Shown piece by piece: positions 8,791 to 16,061 of a stretch of 64,000 bases of DNA. The position numbers and the translations under genes are program-made. The notes under the pieces are model-generated. The model saw only the letters and a list, made by a program, of their open reading frames with translations. It searched no databases and had not been told where the DNA came from. Position 1 is the first letter of the stretch; every line of letters starts with the position of its first letter. Source of the DNA: an uncultured Verrucomicrobiota bacterium (GTDB lineage: Bacteria > Verrucomicrobiota > Verrucomicrobiia > Opitutales > Opitutaceae); the NCBI GenBank assembly GCA_903898675.1, contig CAIUGM010000014.1, forward strand, positions 124,001 through 188,000, written 5' to 3'.

Positions 8791-9273
8791 ATGATCCGCC
8801 CCGCCACCACCGCCGACGCCGCTGCCATTGCCGCCATCTACAATCACTACGTCATTAACACCCCGGTGACGTTTGAGGAGGATGCGGTGACCACCGAGGA
8901 AATGGCCGGGCGCATCACCGAGGTCCAGCAGTCCACCAACTGGTTCGTGGAGGTCGAGGACGGCAAAATCCTCGGCTACGCCTACGCCGGGAAATGGAAA
9001 TCACGCTGCGCCTACCGCTATGCCGTCGAATCGACCGTTTATCTGGACAAGGACGCCACGGGCCGCGGGCTCGGCACCCGGCTCTACCGGACGCTGATCG
9101 ACGACCTTCGCGCGCGCGGCCTGCACAGCGTCATCGGCGGCATCGCGCTGCCGAATGCGGCGAGCGTGGCCCTGCACGAGAAGCTCGGTTTCCACAAGAT
9201 CGGCCAGTTCAAGGAAGTCGGCTGGAAGTTCGAGCAGTGGATCGACGTCGGGTACTGGGAATTGATTCTGTGA
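8791..9273 (+). CDS. GNAT N-acetyltransferase, phosphinothricin-acetyltransferase-like
   Basis: Cytoplasmic acetyl-CoA-dependent acetyltransferase of 160 residues. It shows the layout of the Pat/Bar/YwnH group: MIRPATTADAAAIAAIYNHY at the N-terminus, FEEDAVTTEEM, the acetyl-CoA pyrophosphate loop ATGRGLGTRLYRTL, and GIALPNAASVALHEKLGF near the end. ATG 8791 is chosen because the family begins at this point; an upstream in-frame GTG would add 17 non-conserved residues. Many relatives acetylate methionine sulfone/sulfoximine or other small amines. It lies between two copies of the composite repeat (7532-7943, 9290-9544). Confidence 0.9.
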   Translation: MIRPATTADAAAIAAIYNHYVINTPVTFEEDAVTTEEMAGRITEVQQSTNWFVEVEDGKILGYAYAGKWKSRCAYRYAVESTVYLDKDATGRGLGTRLYRTLIDDLRARGLHSVIGGIALPNAASVALHEKLGFHKIGQFKEVGWKFEQWIDVGYWELIL

Positions 9274-9289
9274 TGAGCAAGCGCGGAGG

Positions 9290-9544
9290 GGTTGCCCACG
9301 GAATACACGGATGACACGGAATGAAGAGTTTCGGAGGGTCACCACGAAATACACTGAATACACGAAAGGGAGTGATGGCGGTCCCATCGACCCGTAGCTG
9401 CCTTTGAGGCGAAGACGAAAAGGTGGCTCAGCGCGGCCGATCGGAACCACGCTTTCGTGTGCTTCGTGTATTTCGTGGTGACACCCGCCTGTCTGTGTTT
9501 GCCCGCATTCCCTTCCGTGTTTTCCGTGTCTTCCGTGGGCAACC
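9290..9544. repeat. Composite inverted-repeat element, copy 2 (CAC-unit arms around a REP)
   Basis: The left arm 9290-9368 (starting GGTTGCCCACGGAATACACG) and right arm about 9455-9544 (ending TTCCGTGGGCAACC) mirror each other. A degenerate REP-like stretch beginning GTAGCTGCCTTTGAG lies between them at 9393-9458. It has the same plan and near-identical left arm as 7532-7943, in the same orientation. Confidence 0.8.
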
Positions 9545-9550
9545 AAAGTC

Positions 9551-10822
9551 TCAGCTCAGGTCACGGAACGAGCCGAACTCCGCATCAAACAACCGGCGGT
9601 AAGTCCGCACCACCATGCCGTCGGTCTGGCCGGAGAGAAAATCGCAGATGCGTCGGGCTTTCCCGTCCTGGGTCTTTTCGGCCTCGATCAGCCGGCTCAC
9701 GTTGGCCGGCAGGATGCGGATGACCCGCTCGTTGCGCTCGGCGTAGTTCGACCAGATGGCGTTATAGAGGGCCATGAGGATCACCCGCGCCTTGTGCTCG
9801 AGCTGCTCCAGCTGCGGGCTCTCGAAGATGATGTCGTTCGCCATCTTCTTGAAGAAGTCGGCCTCGCTGCGGGCCGTCTCGGCGATGATCAGGTCGTATT
9901 TGTAGCGGTTCGTTTTCTCCGCCATGAAATTATCCCGCGGCTTCAGCCGGCAGGCCTGGATGAACGCACCGATCTTCTTGGAGAAGGTGTTCTCGAGCCG
10001 GTCCTTCTTCAGGGCGTCGAACAGGGTGTCGAGGTGGCGCTGCTCGGCCGCGCCGATCGTCTCACCGTCGGCCCAGGTCTCGATCCGCTCGACCGTCAGG
10101 AAGCCGGCCCGGACGCCGTCCACGATGTCGTTGAGCGAGTAGGCCGCATCATCGGCCCAGTCCATGATCTGGCACTCGACGCTCTTGAAATCGTTCAGGG
10201 CCTCGCCGCGCATGAGCGGACCGGGGATCTTATCCCCGCCGAAGACCCAGTCGCGCACCGGCACCTGCGTGTCGTAGATGAAGTGGTTGAGCGGCGGCGT
10301 GGCGAACTCGGTGTAGACCTTCTTGTACTTGAGGACGCCGTCGAGCAGGGCGCGCGTCGGCTGGATGCCGCGGACGCCGGACTCGTTCTGGTACATGGTC
10401 TCGCAGAGCAGGTGCAGCGTCTGCGCGTTGCCCTCGAAGCCGCCGCGGCGTTTCATCAGCTCCTGCAGCGTGCGCTCGCCCGAATGGCCGAAGGGCGGAT
10501 GGCCCATGTCATGGGCCAGGCAGCTCGCCTCGACCAGGTCGTCGTCGATGTAGAAGTCATCCGTGAGCGGATCGCCGCGGCTGCGCAGGAAGTGGCAGAT
10601 GGAGCGGCCGATCTGGGCGACCTCCATGGAGTGCGTGAGGCGGGTGCGGTAGAAATCGTATTCGCCCGAGAGGAAAACCTGGGTCTTGGACTGGAGCTTG
10701 CGGAAGGCGTGCGCGTGGATGATGCGGTCGCGGTCGATCTGGAACGGGCTGCGGTAATCGGTCTTCCGGCTGGTCCCCCATTCCTGGAGGTCAAAGGCGT
10801 TGTAGAAACGGTTTTGCGGCAT
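9551..10822 (-). CDS. dgt: Deoxyguanosinetriphosphate triphosphohydrolase-like dNTPase
   Basis: Hydrolyses dNTPs to nucleoside and triphosphate, controlling the DNA precursor pool. 423 residues, the size of the bacterial Dgt-like group. The HD-fold metal site is clear: TRLTHSMEVAQIGR, then CLAHDMGHPPFGHSGERTL, then a later Asp in WADDAAYSLNDIVDG. The N-terminus RKTDYRSPFQIDRDRI is typical. ATG 10822 is preferred over the one 14 codons earlier because MPQNRFYNAFD starts the conserved part. True substrate range (dGTP or all dNTPs) cannot be read from the sequence. It faces the acetyltransferase gene across a repeat element. Confidence 0.9.
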   Translation of the reverse strand: MPQNRFYNAFDLQEWGTSRKTDYRSPFQIDRDRIIHAHAFRKLQSKTQVFLSGEYDFYRTRLTHSMEVAQIGRSICHFLRSRGDPLTDDFYIDDDLVEASCLAHDMGHPPFGHSGERTLQELMKRRGGFEGNAQTLHLLCETMYQNESGVRGIQPTRALLDGVLKYKKVYTEFATPPLNHFIYDTQVPVRDWVFGGDKIPGPLMRGEALNDFKSVECQIMDWADDAAYSLNDIVDGVRAGFLTVERIETWADGETIGAAEQRHLDTLFDALKKDRLENTFSKKIGAFIQACRLKPRDNFMAEKTNRYKYDLIIAETARSEADFFKKMANDIIFESPQLEQLEHKARVILMALYNAIWSNYAERNERVIRILPANVSRLIEAEKTQDGKARRICDFLSGQTDGMVVRTYRRLFDAEFGSFRDLS

Positions 10823-10895
10823 GGGCGGACCACGAGACAAACAGCAGTTGCAGAAGGATGCCAAGCTTATGCCGAGTTGTTACTTCACGAACGCA

Positions 10896-11014
10896 AACCA
10901 CACACCCCGTCGTTCTGCTGGCCAGCAGAACGCCACCCCTCTTGAGAGGGGACCCAAACCCAAGCCAACCCAAATCCCCTCTTGAGAGGGGTGCCCGCAG
11001 GGCGGGGTGTGTTG
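10896..11014. repeat. MITE-like element with CCCCTCT(TGA)GAGGGG cores, copy B
   Basis: It starts ACCACACACCCCGTCG (10898) and ends GGCGGGGTGTGTT (about 11013). It has two CCCCTCTTGAGAGGGG cores, one next to GGGACCCAAAC and one next to GGGTGCCCGCAGGGCGGGG. With copy A at 8564-8686 it defines a roughly 120-base family. It occupies much of the 352-base gap 10823-11174, in which no gene was found. Confidence 0.8.
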
Positions 11015-11116
11015 GCGTGCCGTCCACCCGACGACACATGCTCTTAGAGCCTCGCCAGGAGCCGCCTTGTATACCCCGGAATTCCCCGCCCGTTTTCCGC
11101 CCTTGGCCTTGGCCCG

Positions 11117-11143
11117 GTGGGAGCGAGCCTGCTCGCGCCAATT
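11117..11143 (+). repeat. REP-like hairpin GTGGGAGCGAGCCTGCTCGC
   Basis: The stem GCGAGC/GCTCGC is preceded by GTGG. It is related to the hairpin at 11831-11856 and resembles the GTGGGAGCGGGCTTGCTCGC repeats known from pseudomonads. Confidence 0.55.
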
Positions 11144-11174
11144 TTGAGTCGCCTGCCCGCCGGCGCCCACGACA

Positions 11175-11708
11175 ATGCACCTCATGCCCCATGTCTTCTT
11201 CCCCACCCGGTTCGGCACCTGCGGGATTGCGTGGAACGAAACCGGGCTGACGGGGTTTCAGCTGCCGGATGAGAACGACGCCCTGGCGGAGCAGCACCTC
11301 GCGGCCAAGTCGCACAGCGTGCTGGCGACGGAACCGCCGCCGGACTGGGTGCAGCGCATCATCGCCCGGGTCCAGGACCATTTCGAGGGGAAGCTGCAGG
11401 ACTTTGCCGGCACCGCGCTCGACTGGTCACGCGTGACCGATTTCCAGCAGGCGGTTTACCTGCAGGCGCAGGAGATCAAGCCCGGCTACAAGAAAAGCTA
11501 CGGCGAGATCGCGAAGCTCATGGCCTTGGGCCATGAAGCCGCGCGCGCGGTCGGCGTCGCGCTCGCCACCAATCCCTGGCCGCTGATCGTGCCCTGCCAC
11601 CGCGTCGTCTCCGCCGGGGACAAGATGACCGGCTTCTCCGCCTCCGGCGGCGTCCGCACCAAGACGCGGCTCCTCGCGCTGGAAGGGGCGGAGCTGCTGT
11701 CGGAATGA
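11175..11708 (+). CDS. Methylated-DNA-[protein]-cysteine S-methyltransferase (MGMT)
   Basis: Suicide repair protein that transfers the alkyl group of O6-alkylguanine to its own Cys. The active-site motif IVPCHRVV is present, preceded by SYGEIAKLMALGHEAARAVG and NPWPLIV and followed by the C-terminal Gly-rich segment GFSASGGVRTKTRLLALEG. 177 residues, like Ogt. ATG 11175 or ATG 11184 may be the start. An AlkA-type glycosylase gene follows 172 bases downstream on the same strand, making an alkylation-repair pair. Confidence 0.93.
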   Translation: MHLMPHVFFPTRFGTCGIAWNETGLTGFQLPDENDALAEQHLAAKSHSVLATEPPPDWVQRIIARVQDHFEGKLQDFAGTALDWSRVTDFQQAVYLQAQEIKPGYKKSYGEIAKLMALGHEAARAVGVALATNPWPLIVPCHRVVSAGDKMTGFSASGGVRTKTRLLALEGAELLSE

Positions 11709-11716
11709 GTCTTTTC

Positions 11717-11783
11717 TGTCATCCTGACGCAGTGAAGAATCCAGCATGATGTGCGCCTTCGGCTATGCTGCTGGATTCATCAC
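11717..11783. repeat. Second copy of the TGTCATCCTGA inverted repeat
   Basis: TGTCATCCTGACGCAGTGAA followed by GAATCCAGCA forms the left arm; TGCTGCTGGATTCATCAC forms the right arm. Same family as 3609-3696, here in non-coding DNA. Confidence 0.7.
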
Positions 11784-11830
11784 TCTCCTTGGGTTCAATG
11801 CCCGGAGATTGCGCCGCCTTGGATTAAATT

Positions 11831-11856
11831 GTGGGAGCGGGCTTGCTCGCTCCCAC
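11831..11856 (+). repeat. Hairpin repeat GTGGGAGCGGGCTTGCTCGC
   Basis: A 26-base near-perfect palindrome running from GTGGGAGCGG to CTCGCTCCCAC, followed by AAAAT. It may act as a weak terminator between the two repair genes, but its sequence marks it as a dispersed repeat. Confidence 0.65.
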
Positions 11857-11880
11857 AAAATCACCGCCTGAGCGCACCCC

Positions 11881-12507
11881 ATGAAACCCAAACTTAAATT
11901 CAAACCCTCCCTCGCCCTCGCCCACCTTCGCGCCAGCGATGCAACGCTCGGCGCCCTGATCGACCGGCTCGGGCCGTTCACGCTGGAGCTGAAGCCAACG
12001 GACAGTCTCTTCGAGGCCATGCTGCGCTCCATCGTTTACCAGCAGCTGCACGGCAAGGCCGCCGCCACCATCCACGGCCGCGTGCTGGCCGAGCTCGACC
12101 GGCATGGTGGCGCCACGCCCGCGGCCGTGACCCAAAGCACCGACGCGGCCCTACGCGGCGCCGGGCTCTCCGGCAACAAGCTGCTCGCCGTCCGCGACCT
12201 CGCGGCCAAGTGCCTCGAGGGGACCGTGCCGTCACTGGCCGAGGCCCATCAATTGGCGGACGAGGAACTCGTGACGCGCCTGACCGCCGTGCGCGGCATC
12301 GGTCCGTGGACGGTGCACATGCTGCTCATCTTTTATCTCGGCCGGCCGGATGTGATGCCGACGGGCGACTTCGCCATCCGGCTCGGTTTCAAGAAACTTT
12401 ACCGGAAGCGCAAGGACCCCAAGCCCGAGGCGATCCTCAAGCACGCCAGGAAATGGCAGCCTTACCGCTCGGTCGCGAGCTGGTACCTGTGGCGGTCGCT
12501 CGATTGA
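11881..12507 (+). CDS. DNA-3-methyladenine glycosylase II (AlkA-type HhH-GPD protein)
   Basis: Base-excision glycosylase that removes alkylated bases. 208 residues: the short single-domain form without the N-terminal domain of E. coli AlkA. The helix-hairpin-helix motif is VRGIGPWTVHMLL, and the catalytic Asp is in PTGDFAIRLGF. The SIVYQQLHGKAAATIHGRV stretch is the usual start of the domain. It pairs with the MGMT gene immediately upstream. Confidence 0.93.
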   Translation: MKPKLKFKPSLALAHLRASDATLGALIDRLGPFTLELKPTDSLFEAMLRSIVYQQLHGKAAATIHGRVLAELDRHGGATPAAVTQSTDAALRGAGLSGNKLLAVRDLAAKCLEGTVPSLAEAHQLADEELVTRLTAVRGIGPWTVHMLLIFYLGRPDVMPTGDFAIRLGFKKLYRKRKDPKPEAILKHARKWQPYRSVASWYLWRSLD

Positions 12508-12550
12508 GGCGGGGATTCTGGCCCCAAGATTCGCAAGGAGACTCCAAGCG

Positions 12551-12626
12551 CCACTCTTTCGCCTGTGGTTCAAGCGCAGCTACGCGTACAGGGGTAGCCG
12601 CGTTGGAGCATCGCGACAACGTGGTC
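12551..12626. repeat. REP pair in the reverse arrangement
   Basis: Here the reverse unit comes first (CACTCTTTCGCCTGTGGTTC to GCAGCTAC at 12583) and the forward unit second (GTAGCCGCGTTGGAGCATCG to CAACGTGGTC). The two GTAG ends are therefore only about 10 bases apart, unlike the copy at 5120-5199. Confidence 0.8.
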
Positions 12627-12686
12627 GCCCGCGTCACGATGCCCGACATGGCGATCACCCACTGCGCGAATTTATTTTTGCGTTTC

Positions 12687-12732
12687 TTATGCTTTTTGTG
12701 GCCATTCGTCCGTGTTACAGCGGCTAAAAATC
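12687..12732. repeat. CAC-unit arm upstream of tdh
   Basis: TTTGTGGCCATTCGTCCGTG continuing to TTACAGCGGCTAA is one arm of the CAC-unit class, read on the opposite strand; no clear partner was found. With the REP pair it makes up most of the 300-base gap 12508-12808. Confidence 0.5.
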
Positions 12733-12808
12733 CGCCGCTTAGCGCAGCGCGTTCTCAGTTGTGTCATAAGCGGGCTTACCTAGCTTGTCCGGCAACCTAA
12801 CCACCTCC

Positions 12809-13849
12809 ATGTCCACTTCCATGCGTGCCATCATCAAGCCGACCGCCGGACCGGGCCTCATCATGACCGAGGCCCCGGTGCCCGTCCCCGGGGTCAACGA
12901 TGTGCTGATCAAGATCAAGAAAACCTCCATTTGCGGCACCGACGTGCACATCAACAAATGGGATTCCTGGGCCCAGCGCGTCATCAAGCCGCCGCTGATC
13001 ATCGGGCACGAGTATGTGGGGACGGTGGCCGACGTGGGCGCGGGCGTCACCGGTTTCACCCTGGGCCAGCTCGTCACGGGCGAAGGCCACATCGTCTGCG
13101 GCCATTGCCGCAACTGCCTCGCCGGCCGGCGTCACCTCTGCCCGAACACGATCGGGGTGGGCGTGAACCGCAACGGCGCGTTCGCCGACTACGTTTCCAT
13201 TCCCGCCAGCAACGTGTGGCGCGTGCCGGCCGGGATGTCGCTCGACGTCGTCTCCTGCTTCGACCCGCTCGGCAACGCGGTGCACACCGCGCTGTCGTTC
13301 GACCTCATCGGGGAGGACGTCCTCATCACCGGCGCGGGCCCGATCGGCTGCATGGCCATCGCCGTCGCGAAGCATGCCGGCGCGCGCAAGGTCGTCATCA
13401 CCGACCTGAACGAGGGCCGGCTGGAACTCGCGCGGAAGTTCGGCCCCACCCGGGCCGTGAACACCGCGACGGAAAACCTCACCGATGTCTGGCACAACGA
13501 ACTCGGCATGACCGAGGGCTTCGATGTCGGCCTGGAGATGTCCGGCAGCTCGATCGCGTTGAACCAGATGATCGACAACATGATCATGGGCGGCCGCATC
13601 GCCCTCCTCGGCACCCACTCGGCCAAGGCCGAGGTCGACTGGAACAAGATCGTTTTCAAGATGCTGCACCTGAAGGGCATTTACGGCCGGGAAATGTTCG
13701 AGACCTGGTACAAGATGACCGCGCTCGTCCAGGGCGGGCTCGATATCACACCCGTGATCACGCACCGTTTTCCCGTGGAGAATTTCCAGGAAGGCTTCGA
13801 CCTGATGGGCGCCGGCAAGAGCGGCAAGATCGTGCTGAACTGGGAGTGA
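12809..13849 (+). CDS. tdh: L-threonine 3-dehydrogenase
   Basis: NAD-dependent, zinc-containing medium-chain dehydrogenase that oxidises L-threonine to 2-amino-3-ketobutyrate. The catalytic zinc ligands are in [12 protein letters not shown] and GHEYVG, the structural-zinc Cys cluster is [15 protein letters not shown], and the NAD loop is [25 protein letters not shown] at the C-terminus is typical. Of TTG 12785, ATG 12809 and ATG 12821, 12809 is taken; the conserved part begins MRAIIKP at 12821. Its usual partner kbl follows, separated here by the GxxExxY element. Confidence 0.95.
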   Translation: MSTSMRAIIKPTAGPGLIMTEAPVPVPGVNDVLIKIKKTSICGTDVHINKWDSWAQRVIKPPLIIGHEYVGTVADVGAGVTGFTLGQLVTGEGHIVCGHCRNCLAGRRHLCPNTIGVGVNRNGAFADYVSIPASNVWRVPAGMSLDVVSCFDPLGNAVHTALSFDLIGEDVLITGAGPIGCMAIAVAKHAGARKVVITDLNEGRLELARKFGPTRAVNTATENLTDVWHNELGMTEGFDVGLEMSGSSIALNQMIDNMIMGGRIALLGTHSAKAEVDWNKIVFKMLHLKGIYGREMFETWYKMTALVQGGLDITPVITHRFPVENFQEGFDLMGAGKSGKIVLNWE

Positions 13850-13853
13850 TTTT

Positions 13854-13884
13854 TAGCCACGGATCGCACGGATGAGCACGGATG
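13854..13884 (+). repeat. Left terminal inverted repeat of the GxxExxY element
   Basis: Contains three CACGGAT heptamers starting at 13858, 13867 and 13877, that is, spaced 9 and 10 bases. It supplies the ATG used by the gene. Confidence 0.85.
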
Positions 13885-14249
13885 AATTAATCCATAAGGA
13901 ACTGAGTGAATCCATCATTGGGTGCGCTATGACGGTTCATAACGGACTAAAACCAGGCCTGCGCGAGAAAACCTACGAACGGGCACTAGTACACGAGCTC
14001 ACCAAACGAGGAATTAAGTGTGATCAGCAGAAGCAATTCGACGTGGTCTATGATGGTAAAGTGATCGACCAGATGATTCCTGATCTGATTGTTGCAGGTT
14101 TGGTCATTGTCGATGCAAAGTGTGTAACCACTTTTGACGACACGCACCTAGCCCAGGTCATCGGTTATCTTTCTATCACTGGGTTACGCCTGGGTCTGCT
14201 CATTAATTCCAAGCATTCCCGCCTGCAATGGAAGCGTCTCGTTCTATAA
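13872..14249 (+). CDS. GxxExxY protein, PD-(D/E)XK nuclease-like (PDDEXK_3 type)
   Basis: A 125-residue protein of the GxxExxY family, whose signature is seen as GLREKTY (residues 29-35). Following it are YERALVHELTKRGI, the QQKQF strand and IPDLIVAGLVIVDAK, which fits the core of PD-(D/E)XK nucleases: Asp71, then Asp81-x-Lys83 where most relatives have Glu-x-Lys. The length is normal and there is no frameshift, so the gene looks intact. Codon use is much less GC-rich than in tdh and kbl. The start ATG is inside the left terminal repeat. The family's biological role is not established; nuclease activity is inferred from the motif. Confidence 0.85.
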   Translation: MSTDELIHKELSESIIGCAMTVHNGLKPGLREKTYERALVHELTKRGIKCDQQKQFDVVYDGKVIDQMIPDLIVAGLVIVDAKCVTTFDDTHLAQVIGYLSITGLRLGLLINSKHSRLQWKRLVL

Positions 14250-14255
14250 TTCCAC

Positions 14256-14286
14256 CATCCGTGCTCATCAGTGCCATCAGTGGCTA
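14256..14286 (-). repeat. Right terminal inverted repeat of the GxxExxY element
   Basis: CATCCGTGCTCATCAGTGCC to AGTGGCTA; its reverse complement matches the left repeat at 28 of 31 positions. It lies 7 bases after the gene's stop codon and 10 bases before the kbl ATG. Confidence 0.85.
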
Positions 14287-14296
14287 AATATCTTCC

Positions 14297-15487
14297 ATGA
14301 ATTCAGCCTATTCCGATCACTTAAAGAACACCCTCTCTGAGATCGAGGCCGCTGGCCTCTTCAAGCGCGAACGCGTCATCACCACCCACCAGACCGCGCA
14401 CATTGCCGTGACGTCGGGGCAAAAGGTGCTCAACTTCTGCGCCAACAATTACCTCGGGCTCGCGGACCATCCCGAGCTCATCGCCGCGGCCAAGGAGTCG
14501 CTCGACCGCTGGGGCTACGGACTCGCGTCGGTCCGCTTCATCTGCGGCACGCAGGAGATCCACAAGAACCTCGAGGCCGCCATTGCCAGGTTTCTTGGCA
14601 CCGAGGACACCATCCTGTATTCCTCCTGCTTCGACGCCAACGGCGGCCTGTTCGAAACCCTGCTCGGGCCGGAGGACGCGGTCATTTCGGACGAACTGAA
14701 CCACGCCTCCATCATCGACGGCATCCGGCTCTGCAAGGCCCAGCGCTACCGCTACAAAAACAACAACCTCGAGGATCTCGAGGCGAAGCTGAAGGAAGCC
14801 GACGCCGCCAAGGCGCGGTTCAAGCTCATCGCCACGGACGGCGTGTTTTCCATGGATGGCTACATTGCGAACCTCCAGGGGGTTTGCGACCTCGCCGACC
14901 AGTACGGCGCGCTGGTCATGGTGGACGACAGCCACTCGGTCGGTTTCATGGGCCGGACCGGCCGCGGCACGCATGAGCACTGCGGCGTGATGGGTCGCAT
15001 CGATGTCTTCACCGGCACGCTCGGCAAGGCCCTCGGCGGCGCCAGCGGCGGCTACACCAGCGGCCGCAAGGAAATCATCGACCTGCTGCGGCAGCGTTCC
15101 CGGCCGTATCTTTTTTCCAACACCATTGCCCCGAGCATCGCCGCTGCGTCGATCAAGTGTTTGGAAATGCTCAGTGCCTCCACGGCCCTACGCGACAAGC
15201 TTGAGGCCAACACCAAATTCTTCCGCGAGGGTCTCACGCAGGCCGGCCTCACGCTGCGGCCCGGCAACCATCCGATCGTGCCGGTGATGCTCGGTGACGC
15301 CGCCCTCTCCCAGAAGGTCGCGGCGCGCATGCTGGAGAAGGGCGTCTACGTGGTCGGGTTTTTCTACCCGGTGGTGCCGCAGGGCCAGGCCCGGATTCGC
15401 ACGCAGGTGTCCGCGGCTCACAGCCGCGAGGACCTCGCGTTTGCCATCAGGGCCTTTGCCGAGGTGAAACAGGAGTTTGGCTTGTAG
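14297..15487 (+). CDS. kbl: Glycine C-acetyltransferase (2-amino-3-ketobutyrate CoA ligase)
   Basis: PLP enzyme that cleaves 2-amino-3-ketobutyrate with CoA to glycine and acetyl-CoA, the second step of threonine breakdown after Tdh. 396 residues, full length. The PLP lysine is in [45 protein letters not shown] and [18 protein letters not shown] are class-II aminotransferase-fold landmarks. Being cut off from tdh by an inserted element raises the question of whether the two are still co-transcribed. The stop codon lies in the left arm of the hairpin repeat at 15484-15556. Confidence 0.95.
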   Translation: MNSAYSDHLKNTLSEIEAAGLFKRERVITTHQTAHIAVTSGQKVLNFCANNYLGLADHPELIAAAKESLDRWGYGLASVRFICGTQEIHKNLEAAIARFLGTEDTILYSSCFDANGGLFETLLGPEDAVISDELNHASIIDGIRLCKAQRYRYKNNNLEDLEAKLKEADAAKARFKLIATDGVFSMDGYIANLQGVCDLADQYGALVMVDDSHSVGFMGRTGRGTHEHCGVMGRIDVFTGTLGKALGGASGGYTSGRKEIIDLLRQRSRPYLFSNTIAPSIAAASIKCLEMLSASTALRDKLEANTKFFREGLTQAGLTLRPGNHPIVPVMLGDAALSQKVAARMLEKGVYVVGFFYPVVPQGQARIRTQVSAAHSREDLAFAIRAFAEVKQEFGL

Positions 15488-15556
15488 GAGCCGGCTTGCC
15501 GGCGATAAAACCCACGCAAACGTACCAAGCTGAATCGCCCGCAAGCCGGCTCCTCC
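15484..15556. repeat. GTAGGAGCCGGC inverted repeat filling the kbl-cdd gap
   Basis: The left arm GTAGGAGCCGGCTTGCCGGC plus GAT (15484-15506) and right arm ATCGCCCGCAAGCCGGCTCC plus TCC (15534-15556) pair over about 22 bases. Each arm also folds by itself (GCCGGC-TT-GCCGGC on the left). The kbl stop is in the left arm and the cdd ATG follows the right arm directly, so the structure could act as a terminator or mask the cdd start. Confidence 0.8.
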
Positions 15557-15976
15557 ATGAAATCCTCCCCCACTCCCGCCCAACTCCAAAAACTCAAGGC
15601 CGCCGCCAAGACCGCGGCCGGCCGGGCTTACGCGCCCTATTCCAAGTTCCACGTCGGCGCGGCCGTGCTGACCGCCTCGGGAAAAATCTACTCCGGCTGC
15701 AACGTCGAGAACGCCTCGTATGGGCTCACGAACTGCGCGGAACGCACCGCGATTTTCAGCGCCGTCGCCGCGGGCGGGAAGAAGCTCAAGCTCGCGTGCG
15801 TCGTGGTCTACACGCCCACCAAGACGGCGACCGCCCCGTGCGGCGCCTGCCGCCAGGTCATTTATGAGTTCGGCCCGGACGTCCGCGTGATTTCCGTTTG
15901 CGCCGGCCGGGACGAGATCGACGTATCGATCGGCGCCCTGTTGCCCGGCGCCTTCGGCCCCGCGGACCTGGCGTAA
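15557..15976 (+). CDS. cdd: Cytidine deaminase
   Basis: Zinc enzyme of pyrimidine salvage that converts (deoxy)cytidine to (deoxy)uridine. 139 residues, the size of the tetrameric bacterial form. The zinc site is complete: NCAERTAIF supplies Cys and catalytic Glu, and APCGACRQVI supplies the two further Cys. YAPYSKFHVGAAV and GCNVENASYGLT are substrate-binding segments. ATG 15557 directly follows a long inverted repeat and no Shine-Dalgarno motif is visible. Confidence 0.95.
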   Translation: MKSSPTPAQLQKLKAAAKTAAGRAYAPYSKFHVGAAVLTASGKIYSGCNVENASYGLTNCAERTAIFSAVAAGGKKLKLACVVVYTPTKTATAPCGACRQVIYEFGPDVRVISVCAGRDEIDVSIGALLPGAFGPADLA

Positions 15977-15988
15977 CCTGGCGCCTGT

Positions 15989-16039
15989 GTAGCCGCGTTG
16001 CCCGGACCACCCTTTCGCCTGCGGCTCAAGCGCGGCTAC
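15989..16039. repeat. Compact REP pair
   Basis: A 51-base element running from GTAGCCGCGTTG to CTCAAGCGCGGCTAC, lying between the convergent cdd and hydrolase genes. Confidence 0.8.
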
Positions 16040-16061
16040 GGACTAAACGGCCGCGCCTCCC

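Larger units (their letters stand above)
13854..14286 (+). mobile_element. GxxExxY element: gene bounded by 31-bp CAC-unit inverted repeats
   Basis: The left end (13854-13884) begins TAGCCACGGATCGCACGGAT; the right end (14256-14286), read on the other strand, begins TAGCCACTGATGGCACTGAT; both finish GAGCACGGATG. They agree at 28 of 31 positions. The only gene inside is the GxxExxY protein, whose ATG (13872) lies in the left repeat. Base composition drops to 117 G+C of 240 over 13921-14160 by hand count, against 45 of 60 in a sample line of tdh (13021-13080). It sits exactly between tdh and kbl, which are normally adjacent. The boundaries come from the repeats; mobility is an inference. Confidence 0.75.

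Noticed and set aside
12508-12808. Possible tRNA or small RNA in the gap before tdh
   Set aside because: The foldable parts are REP units and a CAC-unit arm. No cloverleaf, T-loop sequence or CCA end was seen here or in other gaps of the window.
13854-13884. CRISPR-like tandem repeats (CACGGAT units)
   Set aside because: Units are 7 bases with 2-3-base gaps, no spacers of 25-40 bases, and arms are inverted, not direct. No cas gene is present.
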